This document shows, piece by piece, positions 1 through 8,473 of a stretch of DNA of 64,000 nucleotides; the first letter of the stretch is position 1; every line of letters starts with the position of its first letter. The translations under genes and the position numbers were made by a program. The DNA comes from Ornithinibacter aureus (GTDB lineage Bacteria > Actinomycetota > Actinomycetes > Actinomycetales > Dermatophilaceae), in assembly GCF_009858245.1 (NCBI RefSeq), contig NZ_VMSB01000001.1:806001-870000 (forward strand), given 5' to 3'. The notes beneath the pieces were generated by a model. That model was not told where the DNA came from and did not search any database. It saw only the letters and a list, made by a program, of their open reading frames with translations.

Positions 1-1
1 G

Positions 2-1615
2 CGCCGGATGCCGCGCGGCCCCCGCTGGGTGGTCGTGCTCGCCTGCCTGCTCCTGTATGCCGTCGTCGTCGTGCCCGGTGCACACACCCTGTGGTTCGTG
101 GCCTTCCCCCTGCTCGTCGCTGTGTACCCGGATGGCGTCATCACACCGCGGTGGCTGTGGGTACCGGTGGGCATGCTCGCCGTCGCGGCGTTCGGCGACC
201 TCGTCACGGCCGGCATGTGGAGCGAGAGCCCGTGGTGGGGCCTGGTCGTGAACTCCCAGCTTCTCCTGCTCCTCGCCCAGGTCCACCGGTACCGCCGCCG
301 ATCCTCCACGCAGGAGCGGGAGTCGGTGCGCTGGGTGATCCTCGGGACGTTGCTGACGATGGCGTCGTTCGCGGCGACCCAGGCCGCCTTCGGGTCCATC
401 GGCGAGGGCTCGACAGGCTCCGTGGTCGCCGCCCAGCTGGCCGGGCTGCCGCTGCTCGTCGGCGTTGCCGTGGGGGTCCTCGCCCCGCGAGCGCTCGACG
501 TCGATGAGTTCCTGCGGGCGACGGTGGTGAGCCTGGGCACTATCACGGCGCTCACCGTGGTCGTCCGGTCCCTACCGGCCCCTGACTGGGTGCGCCTCGT
601 CGTCGTCGCCGTCATCGCCGCACCGGTGGCCCTGACGATGACCCGCGTCGGCGACTGGCTCCTCTACCGGGGGCGCCCCGATCCAGACCGCGCCGTCACC
701 CGGATGTTGGCTGCGCTCAACACCCGCACCGGCCAGCAGGAGACCCCGAGGACCGTGCTCACCGCCTTCACCGACGCCCTGTACCTGGACCAGGGGCGGA
801 TCAGCGGCTCGTGGTTCGAGCCCGCCGCGCTGGGACCGGACACCTCCACGGCATCCGGCGGTGAGTCCTTTCCCGTCGAGTACCGAGGGGAGGTGCTGGC
901 CGTCCTCGAGCTGCCGCCCCGGCGCGGCGAGAGCACCCTCACCCGCCGTGACCGCCGAGTGGTCGACGGGCTCCTCGCCCAGGCGGCCCCCGCACTCGAC
1001 GCCGCGCGCACCGTCGTGGCGCTGCGCGAGTCCCGGGCCCGCACCGTCGCCGCGCGCGAGGAGGAGCGACGCAGGATCCGCCGGGAGTTGCACGACGACC
1101 TCGGCCCGACCCTCTCCGGCATCGCGCTGAGCGCGGCAGCACTGGCGGCCCGCACCAAGGACCCGGAGGCCGCCGAGCTGCACCGGGAGCTGCGGCTGGC
1201 CGTCGAGCAGTCCCGCGAGCTCGCCTACGGGCTGCGCCCGCCGGTGCTCGACGACCACGGGCTCGTGGCTGCCCTGCACGACCGGGTGGGTGGCCCCGAC
1301 GTCCAGATCGACGCGCCGGAGCACCTCGACCTCCCGGCCTCGGTCGACCTCGCGGCCCTTCGCATCATCGGGGAGGCCGTGACCAACGCGCGCAAACACG
1401 GTGCCGCACCCATCGGCATCCGGTTGCGGTTGCGCGACGGCATGCTCCGCCTGCTGGTCAGTGACGCCGGGCCCGGCCTGCCCCCGGACGTGCGCGCGGG
1501 CATCGGCATGATGTCGATATCGGAGCGCACCGACGAGGTCGGCGGCACCGCCCGCTACGACCGCAGCACCAAGGGCTGCCACCTGGTGGTCGACCTACCC
1601 CTGGAGGTGTCATGA
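2..1615 (+). CDS. Sensor histidine kinase, NarL/DesK type (5' partial)
   Basis: This is the C-terminal part of a membrane sensor kinase that would phosphorylate the response regulator encoded next. The reading frame is open to the window edge. The first in-frame ATG is at 8, but the conserved PDG...PRW segment that normally follows several membrane helices appears only about 40 residues in, so the true start probably lies upstream. Several hydrophobic segments fill the first 215 residues. A HisKA_3 dimerisation domain follows, with its phospho-acceptor His in the motif RRELHDDLGPTLSG near residue 365. The HATPase_c domain has its N box at EAVTNARKHG and a GIGMMSISER lid motif at the C terminus. 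The stop overlaps the next start by 4 nt, a normal translational coupling for such pairs. The signal sensed is unknown. Confidence 0.9.
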   Translation, partial: RRMPRGPRWVVVLACLLLYAVVVVPGAHTLWFVAFPLLVAVYPDGVITPRWLWVPVGMLAVAAFGDLVTAGMWSESPWWGLVVNSQLLLLLAQVHRYRRRSSTQERESVRWVILGTLLTMASFAATQAAFGSIGEGSTGSVVAAQLAGLPLLVGVAVGVLAPRALDVDEFLRATVVSLGTITALTVVVRSLPAPDWVRLVVVAVIAAPVALTMTRVGDWLLYRGRPDPDRAVTRMLAALNTRTGQQETPRTVLTAFTDALYLDQGRISGSWFEPAALGPDTSTASGGESFPVEYRGEVLAVLELPPRRGESTLTRRDRRVVDGLLAQAAPALDAARTVVALRESRARTVAAREEERRRIRRELHDDLGPTLSGIALSAAALAARTKDPEAAELHRELRLAVEQSRELAYGLRPPVLDDHGLVAALHDRVGGPDVQIDAPEHLDLPASVDLAALRIIGEAVTNARKHGAAPIGIRLRLRDGMLRLLVSDAGPGLPPDVRAGIGMMSISERTDEVGGTARYDRSTKGCHLVVDLPLEVS

Positions 1616-2238
1616 CCACCGTCGTCGTCGTCGACGACCACCCCGTCTTCCGCCGCGGGCTGGTCGGCCTGCTGACGACCTCGGGCCACGAGGTCGTCGG
1701 CCAGGCGCGGGGCGGCCTCGAAGCGCTCGAGGTCGTTGCTCAGGTCAAGCCCCAGGTCGTGCTCATGGACCTGTCGATGCCCGACGGCGACGGGTTCGAG
1801 GCCACGGCCAGGATCACCGCCGACCACCCCGACGTCGCGGTGGTCGTCGTCACCCTGTTCTCCGACGAGGCCTCGGTCGCCCGGGCGCTGCACGCCGGTG
1901 CGGCCGGGTATCTCGGCAAGCACGCGGAGCCCGAGCACCTCATCGCCGCCGTGGAGGCGGCCAGTTCCGGGGCGTTGTGGATCGGCCGCGGCGTCGAGCG
2001 GCCCGCGTTCGCCACGCGGTCAGGCGGTGAGCCAACGGCATTGCCGGGTGGCCTCACGGCCCGCGAGCTCGTGGTCGCGGACCTGCTCGCCAGGGGGCTG
2101 GCAAACCCGACGATCGCCGCCCGCCTCGGGCTGTCGACCAAGACCGTGGCGAACTACGTGAGCGCCATCCTGCTCAAGCTCGCCGCGACCGATCGAGCGG
2201 ATGCCGCGCGGATCATCCGCGCCCACCTGTCGCCCTGA
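1612..2238 (+). CDS. Response regulator, NarL/FixJ family
   Basis: This is a two-domain DNA-binding response regulator. The N-terminal receiver shows the acidic pair (VVDDHP), the phospho-acceptor Asp in VVLMDLSMPDGDG near residue 51, a Thr in VVVTLF and the conserved Lys in YLGKHAEPEHL. A LuxR-type helix-turn-helix covers roughly residues 140-205 (LTARELVVADLLARG, then the recognition segment STKTVANYVS). The length (208 residues) is normal. The ATG overlaps the kinase stop by 4 nt, so the two form a cognate pair. Target genes cannot be read from the window. Confidence 0.93.
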   Translation: MTTVVVVDDHPVFRRGLVGLLTTSGHEVVGQARGGLEALEVVAQVKPQVVLMDLSMPDGDGFEATARITADHPDVAVVVVTLFSDEASVARALHAGAAGYLGKHAEPEHLIAAVEAASSGALWIGRGVERPAFATRSGGEPTALPGGLTARELVVADLLARGLANPTIAARLGLSTKTVANYVSAILLKLAATDRADAARIIRAHLSP

Positions 2239-2259
2239 GCCCTCGGGACGCGCCGGTCA

Positions 2260-2592
2260 TCACAGCTGCAGGACGGCTGCGCACACGAGCAGGGATGCCG
2301 CGACACCCGCCGGGTCGTGAAACACACCGTCGGACTCCAGGGCGGCCTCGTGGCGGGTGAGCACGGCACTGCCGGGGTCCCCGGAGATGAGGTCCTCACA
2401 CAGCCCGGCGACGACGGCGCTCGTATCGTGCTCGTCGAGCCCGTCGAGCGCCAGGCCGTTGTGCAGAAGGGTCGCCGCCTCGAGGAACACCTCACGCGCC
2501 ATGTCGAGGTCGACTTCGGGCCGTTCCCGCGCGACCCGCTCAGCGGTGGCGAGCAGCTGGTCGTACGGAGGCTCGAGGGCAGCTTGCGACAT
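2260..2592 (-). CDS. Conserved hypothetical protein
   Basis: I do not recognise a named family. The 110-residue product is acidic, mostly helical in composition and has no signal peptide, membrane segment or Cys motif. It is rich in Asp/Glu/Ala/Leu and ends in a short hydrophobic stretch (SLLVCAAVLQL). It converges on the response regulator, with 21 nt between the stops. An ATG start is used; a CAGGCT -10-like hexamer lies 6 nt before it, which is a weak hint of leaderless transcription. Codon use matches its neighbours, so it is probably real. Confidence 0.6.
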   Translation of the reverse strand: MSQAALEPPYDQLLATAERVARERPEVDLDMAREVFLEAATLLHNGLALDGLDEHDTSAVVAGLCEDLISGDPGSAVLTRHEAALESDGVFHDPAGVAASLLVCAAVLQL

Positions 2593-2664
2593 GGCCTCAG
2601 CCTGTCAGCGGGCACTGCGGCGGACAATCGATTTTGACCGATGGCGCGGCAGCGCACCGGCTCC

Positions 2665-3354
2665 TCACACCTCGAGGTCGACCCAGGTGGCCCGGTGGTC
2701 GCTCGCTTGCGCCCACACGGCATCCGGCAACAACACGTCGCGGTGCGGCTTCACGCGCAGGTCCGGTGACGCGAACACCACGTCGAGCACCCGCCGCGGC
2801 CGCCTGGCCGGGAACGTGGGGGCCGCGGGGGACACCAGCCTCATCCGGTCGGGGACGTCGATGAGGCGCCACGCGGCACCGGTGTCGCCCTCGTTGAGGT
2901 CGCCGGCGATGATCAGCGAGCCGCGGTCCGACAGCGCCTGGAGGATGCGTTCGGTGTGGACGACCCGCTCGTCGGGCTTCAGGCTGAGGTGCACCGACAC
3001 GGCCGTCAGCTCGGCCCCACCCGGCGCGGCGACGCGCACCACCGCGTACCCCCGCGTGCGGTCGGGCCAGCGCACCGGCAGCCGGGCATGGTGGCAGTCG
3101 AGCACCCGCACCCGGTCGGAGACGAAGATCGTCGTGCCGCCACTGCCCCGGTGGCTCCCCGGCCAGAGCATCCCGGTGGCCGCGGCGAACCGCCCGACCC
3201 GCCACCCACCGAACAACCGCCGTGGCACCTCCTGGAGGCACAGGATGTCCGGGGCGATCGCCCGCACGATCCGGGCGGCGAGGTGGTGGTCGTCGAGGAA
3301 GTCGCGGGTGTTGTACGTCGCCACCCGCAGCGTGGTCGATGGCCCGGTGCTCAC
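2665..3354 (-). CDS. Endonuclease/exonuclease/phosphatase (EEP) family protein
   Basis: This is an EEP-fold phosphodiesterase of 229 residues, the usual size for a stand-alone catalytic domain. Hallmarks are RVATYNTRDF at the N terminus (metal-ligand Asn), DILCLQEVP (catalytic Glu), IIAGDLNEGD (Asp-x-Asn) and the C-terminal ASDHRATWVDL, whose Asp-His is the catalytic pair. No signal peptide is seen, so it is probably cytoplasmic. It starts with GTG 12 nt after the glucokinase stop and may be transcribed with it. The substrate (nucleic acid, inositol phosphate or lipid) cannot be decided from sequence. Confidence 0.85.
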   Translation of the reverse strand: MSTGPSTTLRVATYNTRDFLDDHHLAARIVRAIAPDILCLQEVPRRLFGGWRVGRFAAATGMLWPGSHRGSGGTTIFVSDRVRVLDCHHARLPVRWPDRTRGYAVVRVAAPGGAELTAVSVHLSLKPDERVVHTERILQALSDRGSLIIAGDLNEGDTGAAWRLIDVPDRMRLVSPAAPTFPARRPRRVLDVVFASPDLRVKPHRDVLLPDAVWAQASDHRATWVDLEV

Positions 3355-3366
3355 GAGGCGAGGACG

Positions 3367-4344
3367 TCAGCGGGCGAGGGTGTCGCTGCGCGCGAGGTCA
3401 GCGGCACCCACGAGCCCCGCCTCGTTGCCCAGCTCGGCCGCGACGATGGTCGCCTCGGGGCGATAGCCGCGGCCGGTCAGCTGGCGACGGAACGCCGCCC
3501 GAGCCGGCTCGAGCAGCAGGTCGCCGGCTGCGCTCACGCCGCCGCCGATGACGAAGGTGCCGGGGTCCAGGGCAGCGGCGAGGTCGGCGATGCCGAGCCC
3601 CAGCCAACGCCCGATCTCGGCCAGCAGCTCGCAGGCGAGCGGGTCGCCGTCGCGCGCGGCCTCGGTGACGAGCGGGCCGGTGAGGTCTTCAGGTCGGCCA
3701 CCGACCCGGTCGAAGAGGTCGGAGACGACGGGACTTCCCGCGGAGAACAGCGCCCGGGCCTCCCGCACGAGCGCGTTGCCGGAGGCGTACTGCTCCCAGC
3801 ACCCCCGGTTGCCGCACTCACACCGGATGCCGTCGGGCACGACCTGCATGTGCCCGAACTCGCCCGCGATGCCGTGCCGGCCACGGATGACCTGACCGTC
3901 GAGCACGATGCCCCCGCCGATCCCCGTGCCGAGGTTGACCATGACGAGGTGGCTCTCGCCGCGCCCGGCACCGAAGCGGTGCTCGGCCCACACCGCGGCG
4001 TTGGCGTCGTTGTCGACGAAGGTCGGCAGCGCCACCCGGCTGGCGAGGGCGTCGCGCAGCGGTTCGTTGCGCCAGGACAGGTGTGGGGCAAAGACCACGG
4101 TCGCGCGGTCGGCCGCGACGAAGCCGGCGGCACCGATGCCGACCGCGACGATCGGCCCCGTGCTGCTGTCCAGCAGCTCCTCGACGACCGAGACGATGGT
4201 GTCCTCGACGACGCGCGGGCTCGTCGACCGGTGAGGGGTGCTGCGACGGGCCCGCTCGTGGACGACCCCGTCGGCGTCGACGACCCCGCCGGCCACCTTC
4301 GTGCCGCCGATGTCGATGCCGATCGCCAGGGCCTGCTCAGCCAC
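3367..4344 (-). CDS. glk: ROK family glucokinase
   Basis: This enzyme phosphorylates glucose to glucose-6-phosphate in the cytoplasm. The 325-residue protein starts IGIDIGGTKVAGGVVD (ATP phosphate-binding loop), carries NDANAAVWAEHRFGAG with the catalytic-base Asp, and has the ROK zinc motif CECGNRGCWEQYASG around residue 180. A second phosphate motif lies at FVIGGGVSAAG. The GTG start overlaps the upstream DUF5304-like gene by 8 nt. The neighbourhood (ArsA-type ATPase, SRPBCC, acyl-CoA synthetase) resembles that of the Streptomyces glucokinase involved in carbon catabolite repression; that regulatory role is only inferred here. Confidence 0.9.
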   Translation of the reverse strand: MAEQALAIGIDIGGTKVAGGVVDADGVVHERARRSTPHRSTSPRVVEDTIVSVVEELLDSSTGPIVAVGIGAAGFVAADRATVVFAPHLSWRNEPLRDALASRVALPTFVDNDANAAVWAEHRFGAGRGESHLVMVNLGTGIGGGIVLDGQVIRGRHGIAGEFGHMQVVPDGIRCECGNRGCWEQYASGNALVREARALFSAGSPVVSDLFDRVGGRPEDLTGPLVTEAARDGDPLACELLAEIGRWLGLGIADLAAALDPGTFVIGGGVSAAGDLLLEPARAAFRRQLTGRGYRPEATIVAAELGNEAGLVGAADLARSDTLAR

Positions 4345-4888
4345 GGGGTGCCTCCTTCAGGTCGGCAGCCGGCCCGTCGGCGCTGACCGGCTCGGCATCC
4401 CTCACCGGGATGGGTCTGCTCGGGCTGGGTCGTGGTGCCGCGGACGCCGCGGGTCGCCGCGAGCGCGACTCCCCGGCATCCGAGGGGGCGTTCGAGGGTG
4501 CGTCGGCCGCCCGGGCGCTCGCGAAGTCGGCGAGGACCGTGGCGGCCAGGGTCGCGACGTCGGCCAGTCGGGTGATCGTCTCGGGGCTCAGCGAGCGCAC
4601 GACCTCGGCGGTGCGGCACAGCGGGCACCAGGTGCAGAAGGGATCGTGCCCACCTGCCTCGGATGCCGGGCGCTCACCGTCGCGTGGACCCTCACGTCGC
4701 TCCCCGGCTCGACCTTCGGGCTCGTCCGCGTCGTCGTCGACGTCGGCACTGGTGGCAGCGGCGTGGGCCGCGCCGGTGGCTGCGGCGCTGGCGTTGGCGG
4801 CCTCCGCCGACCGGCGCAGGCTCTCGAGCAGCTTGGCGGCCTCGTCGGCGACCGATCCGACCTGCTCGTCCCAGCGATCAGCGCCCAC
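4337..4888 (-). CDS. DUF5304-like low-complexity protein
   Basis: This is a protein of about 183 residues of unknown function. Its N-terminal helix (VADEAAKLLESLRR) is followed by a disordered acidic stretch, then a conserved core HDPFCTWCPLCRT that could bind a metal through Cys-x2-Cys-x2-Cys, then a helical segment (SPETITRLADVATLAATVL) and a Ser/Pro/Arg-rich tail. I chose the GTG at 4888, which overlaps the ArsA-like stop by 11 nt; the frame stays open much further upstream but there it is antisense-like shadow inside the ATPase gene. The gene sits between the ATPase and glucokinase in one overlapping transcription unit. Confidence 0.7.
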   Translation of the reverse strand: MGADRWDEQVGSVADEAAKLLESLRRSAEAANASAAATGAAHAAATSADVDDDADEPEGRAGERREGPRDGERPASEAGGHDPFCTWCPLCRTAEVVRSLSPETITRLADVATLAATVLADFASARAADAPSNAPSDAGESRSRRPAASAAPRPSPSRPIPVRDAEPVSADGPAADLKEAPRG

Positions 4889-6101
4889 TGGCCCACTGCT
4901 CCTCGTCCCGTTCGAACCGCACCCGCAGTACTCCGTTGCCGACATCGGCATTCTGGACGACGCAGCGGCGCAGCACCGACGGGAGGGTGACGACGCGCCG
5001 CTGACCGCCCACCTCGATGACCAGGTCGTCGTCACGGCGGGCCATCTCCACCTCACCCGCCGACACGAGCGGCAGGGGCAGGCTGAGCACGAAGTCGTTG
5101 CCGTCCGCCGCGACCCGCATGACCGGCACGTCGACGTCGTCCATGATCGCCGGGACCGGGCCGCGCTCGGACGTCGTCGAGGTCGCGAGCGCCTCGAGGG
5201 CGTGGACCCCGATCGGCTCACCGGCGAGGTAGGGGGCGATGAGGACGGGGATGCCGCGGAAGGACTCCCGCACCCGTTCCAGCCCGCTGGCCTGGGCTGC
5301 GGTCCACGCCGTGCGCCACGGGTCGGTGTCGCCCGGGGCGGACCCGGGCAGCACCCGGTTCACGACGACGGCATCGACGGCGTACCCGTGGAGCGAGAGC
5401 GAGGTGAGCACCCGGCGGCTCTCGGCGATGACGACCCGCTCAGGCGTGAGAACCACGCGAACGCTGGCCCGGGGTGAGGTGAGCAGGGTGCGGACCTCGA
5501 CCATGAGGTCGCGCCAGGCGCGCAGGACGAGCAGCACCTCCGGGCCCGGCACCGGCACTCCCGTCGCGGCGGATGCCGCCGGGCGCAGGACGGTGAGCAG
5601 CCGTCGTTGTGCGGGCAGCAGGCGATCGAGGTGCCAGCCGAGCACCTCGGGCAGGGCGAGCAGGCGAAGGGTCTCCGCGGTGGGGGCGCAGTCGACGACG
5701 ACGAGGTCCCACTGGCCGCGCTGGGTCTGCAGGGCGAGGGCAGCGAGCGCCGTGACCTCCTCCGCGCCGGGCAGCGAGGTCAGCTCGTCGGCGACGACGG
5801 GGTCCACGCCCATGGCGTCCAGCACACCGAGCAGGTAGTCGCGCACGACCTGCCAGTCGGCCTCGACGGCGGTGTGCGCGCCCACGGCGAGGGCGTGCAA
5901 CCCGGGTTCCACCTCGTGGCTGTCGTCCCAGGTGCGGGCGGTGCGCAGGTCGACGTCGAGCGCGTCACCGAGGCTGTGCGCGGCATCCGTGGACATGACC
6001 AGGGTCCGCAGACCCGACCGCGCGGCCCGCACGGCCGTCGCGGCGGCGGTCGTCGTCTTGCCGACGCCGCCCTTGCCGGTCACGAGGACGACGCGGGGCA
6101 T
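4878..6101 (-). CDS. ArsA-type P-loop ATPase with C-terminal HSP20-like domain
   Basis: This is a cytoplasmic ATPase of the ArsA/Get3 family, 407 residues. The Walker A motif KGGVGKTTTAAATA is at residues 9-22 and the switch I region DAAHSLGDALDV follows. VVVDCAPTAETLRLL is the switch II/A-loop signature. After residue about 320 the chain changes to a beta-rich module (VPVMRVAADGNDFVLSLPLP ... VLRVRFERD) that fits the HSP20-like domain fused to ArsA ATPases in actinobacteria. No arsenic genes are nearby, so arsenite export is unlikely. It starts 8 nt after the SRPBCC stop and overlaps the next gene, which suggests joint function with those two proteins, role unknown. Confidence 0.85.
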   Translation of the reverse strand: MPRVVLVTGKGGVGKTTTAAATAVRAARSGLRTLVMSTDAAHSLGDALDVDLRTARTWDDSHEVEPGLHALAVGAHTAVEADWQVVRDYLLGVLDAMGVDPVVADELTSLPGAEEVTALAALALQTQRGQWDLVVVDCAPTAETLRLLALPEVLGWHLDRLLPAQRRLLTVLRPAASAATGVPVPGPEVLLVLRAWRDLMVEVRTLLTSPRASVRVVLTPERVVIAESRRVLTSLSLHGYAVDAVVVNRVLPGSAPGDTDPWRTAWTAAQASGLERVRESFRGIPVLIAPYLAGEPIGVHALEALATSTTSERGPVPAIMDDVDVPVMRVAADGNDFVLSLPLPLVSAGEVEMARRDDDLVIEVGGQRRVVTLPSVLRRCVVQNADVGNGVLRVRFERDEEQWASGR

Positions 6102-6109
6102 GGCGGGGG

Positions 6110-6553
6110 TCAGCCCTCGACGCGCTTCTTGAGCTCGGTCAGGGCGGTGCTGATGATGTGCTTCTCGGCCTTGCGCTTCAGCAGCCCGATCATCGGCATG
6201 GTGAGGTCGACCTCGAGGTCGTAGGTGACCTTGGTGCCACCGGGGACCGCCTCGAGCGCGTAGGTGCCGTCGAGCCCCTTGAGCAGGCTGGCCCGCACGA
6301 GGTGCCAGGACACGCTGCCCGTGCCGTCCTCGGCGACGCTCCAGTCGTACTCCAGGACGTAGGTGTCCTTGATCGCTCCCGCATCGAGCTGGAACTCGAC
6401 CTGGTCCGCCCACCCGTCACCGTCCTCGGAGAGGACGGACACGGACTTGACCTCGTTCGCCCACTCCGGGTAGCGCTCGAAGTCGGCGATGACGTCGAGG
6501 ACGTCTCCGGGTTCGGCGGCGATCTCGATCGAGGACTGGGTGCGGTCGGCCAT
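6110..6553 (-). CDS. SRPBCC (START-like) family protein
   Basis: This is a 147-residue single-domain protein of the polyketide cyclase/dehydrase-lipid transport type. The fold signature is a beta-alpha2-beta6-alpha pattern beginning SSIEIAAEPGDVLDVIADFE with YPEWANEVKSV and ending in a long helix (LLKRKAEKHIISTALTELKK). The cavity suggests a hydrophobic ligand. The ATG at 6553 is preferred to an in-frame upstream start at 6574. A TAACGT hexamer lies 8 nt before it, so the message may be almost leaderless. It heads the transcription unit of ArsA-like ATPase, DUF5304-like protein and glucokinase. Confidence 0.82.
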   Translation of the reverse strand: MADRTQSSIEIAAEPGDVLDVIADFERYPEWANEVKSVSVLSEDGDGWADQVEFQLDAGAIKDTYVLEYDWSVAEDGTGSVSWHLVRASLLKGLDGTYALEAVPGGTKVTYDLEVDLTMPMIGLLKRKAEKHIISTALTELKKRVEG

Positions 6554-6682
6554 GGGACGGCACGTTACCCGCACCTTGCCCCCGTCATTCGCGGGTGCCC
6601 GGGTTGACGGGTCCTACAGTGGGTCACGAAGCCCGTTCGTTGCCCTCACGAAGCCCTGCCGTCGTCGCCCAAGGAGCCACCC

Positions 6683-8473
6683 GTGCACGAGAAGTCCATG
6701 CCGCTGATCCTGCCTGAGACCTCCACCGGGAGCCTGGCCGACCTGCCCGGCCGTCAGGCGAGTGCGAACCCCGGCAAGGTGACCTTCTCGGTGCGGTCGG
6801 GGTCGGGGTGGACCGACGTCACCGCAGCCACCTTCGCCGCCGACGTGGCCGCCCTTGCCAAGGGCCTCATCGCGGCCGGCATCTCCCCCGGCGAGGCCGT
6901 CGGCATCATGAGCCGCACCCGCTACGAGTGGACGGTGGCCGACTTCGCCCTCTGGTCGGCCGGGGCCGTCCCGGTCCCGATCTACGAGACGTCCTCCCCC
7001 GATCAGGTCGAGTGGATCCTCGCGGACTCCGCTGCCGTCGCGGTCATCGTCGAGGATGCCGCCCACCTCGCCGCCGTCGAGGCGTCACGTTCGCGCCTGC
7101 CGGGCCTGCGGGAGGTCTGGGTCATCGACCAGGGGGACATCGACAGCCTGAGCCAGGACGGCAACGACGTCGACGACGCAGACCTGGCGGCTCGCCGCTC
7201 GGCCCTGCAGCGCGACAGCCTCGCGACGATCATATACACCTCGGGCACCACGGGCCGCCCGAAGGGTGTCGAGCTGACCCACGGCAACTTCCTCACCCTG
7301 GCCGAGAACGCCAGCGAGGAGATCGCCGAGGTCTTCAAGGGCCAGGGCGCCTCCACCCTGCTCTTCCTGCCCCTGGCCCACGTCTTCGCCCGGTTCATCG
7401 AGGTGCTGGCGGTGACGGCCGGGGTGCGGATGGGGCACTCCTCCGACCTCAAGGCGCTGCTCGACGACTTCGCCACGTTCAAGCCGACGTTCGTGCTGGC
7501 CGTGCCGCGCGTGTTCGAGAAGATCTACAACTCCGCCGAGGCCAAGGCCGAGGCCGGCGGGAAGGGCAAGATCTTCGCCGGAGCCACCGCGGCGGCCATC
7601 GCGTGGTCGCAGGCCCAGGACACGGGTGCGGTCCCGCTCGGACTGCGGGTGCGCCACGCGGTGTTCGACAAGCTCGTCTACGCGAAGCTGCGCGACGCGA
7701 TGGGCGGCGAAATCCAGTACGCCGTGTCCGGTGGGGCGCCCCTCGGCACCAGGCTCGGCCACTTCTTCCGAGGCATCGGCATCACGATCCTCGAGGGCTA
7801 CGGCCTGACCGAGACCACGGCCCCGGCCACCGTGAACCGCCCGTCGGCGATGCGGATCGGCTCGGTCGGTCTCCCGCTGCCCGGCGTCGACGTGAAGATC
7901 GCCGACGACGGCGAGATCATGCTGCGGGGTGTCAACGTCTTCCGCGGCTACCACGCGAACGACGAGGCGACGGCATCCGCGATCCAGGACGGGTGGTTCC
8001 ACACCGGCGACATCGGTGAGCTCGACCGCGACGGCTTCCTGCGGATCACCGGTCGCAAGAAGGAGATCCTCGTGACCGCCGGTGGCAAGAACGTCGCCCC
8101 CGCTGTCCTCGAGGACGCCCTGCGTGCCCACCCGCTCATCAGCCAGTGCGTCGTCGTCGGCGACGGCAAGCCCTTCATCGCAGCGCTCGTGACCCTCGAC
8201 GCGGACATGTACCCAGGCTGGGCAGCGAACAACGGCATGGAGGGGGTGCCGTTCGCCGCCGCCCGCACGCACGAGATCGTGCTCGCCGAGGTGCAGAAGG
8301 CGGTCGACACCGCGAACACCGCGGTCTCCAAGGCCGAGTCGATCCGCAAGTTCGGCATCCTCGACGGCGACTTCACGCTCGAGTCCGGTCACCTCACCCC
8401 GTCCCTGAAGCTCAAGCGCAACATCGTCATGCGCGACTTCGAGGACGAGGTCGACGCCCTCTACGGTGGCTGA
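6683..8473 (+). CDS. fadD: Long-chain fatty-acid-CoA ligase (AMP-dependent synthetase)
   Basis: This enzyme activates long-chain fatty acids to acyl-CoA through an acyl-adenylate. The 596-residue protein has the AMP-binding P-loop TIIYTSGTTGRPKGVELTHG near residue 185, the EGYGLTETTAP motif, WFHTGDIGELDRDGFLRITG and the hinge/C-domain signature GRKKEILVTAGGKNVAP. The GTG start is preceded by an AAGGAG ribosome site. It is divergent from the SRPBCC/ArsA unit, with 129 bp between. The stop overlaps the next start by 8 nt, linking it to a membrane glycosyltransferase-like gene. Confidence 0.92.
   Translation: MHEKSMPLILPETSTGSLADLPGRQASANPGKVTFSVRSGSGWTDVTAATFAADVAALAKGLIAAGISPGEAVGIMSRTRYEWTVADFALWSAGAVPVPIYETSSPDQVEWILADSAAVAVIVEDAAHLAAVEASRSRLPGLREVWVIDQGDIDSLSQDGNDVDDADLAARRSALQRDSLATIIYTSGTTGRPKGVELTHGNFLTLAENASEEIAEVFKGQGASTLLFLPLAHVFARFIEVLAVTAGVRMGHSSDLKALLDDFATFKPTFVLAVPRVFEKIYNSAEAKAEAGGKGKIFAGATAAAIAWSQAQDTGAVPLGLRVRHAVFDKLVYAKLRDAMGGEIQYAVSGGAPLGTRLGHFFRGIGITILEGYGLTETTAPATVNRPSAMRIGSVGLPLPGVDVKIADDGEIMLRGVNVFRGYHANDEATASAIQDGWFHTGDIGELDRDGFLRITGRKKEILVTAGGKNVAPAVLEDALRAHPLISQCVVVGDGKPFIAALVTLDADMYPGWAANNGMEGVPFAAARTHEIVLAEVQKAVDTANTAVSKAESIRKFGILDGDFTLESGHLTPSLKLKRNIVMRDFEDEVDALYGG

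Noticed and set aside
572-1582. Long minus-strand open frame opposite the sensor kinase
   Set aside because: The frame is the mirror of a GC-rich gene; the protein is dominated by Gly/Arg/His/Asp with no known domain, while the plus strand has clear kinase motifs.
4878-6101. Arsenite export ATPase
   Set aside because: No arsB, arsR or acr3 gene is near and the HSP20-fused form is known as a separate actinobacterial subfamily.
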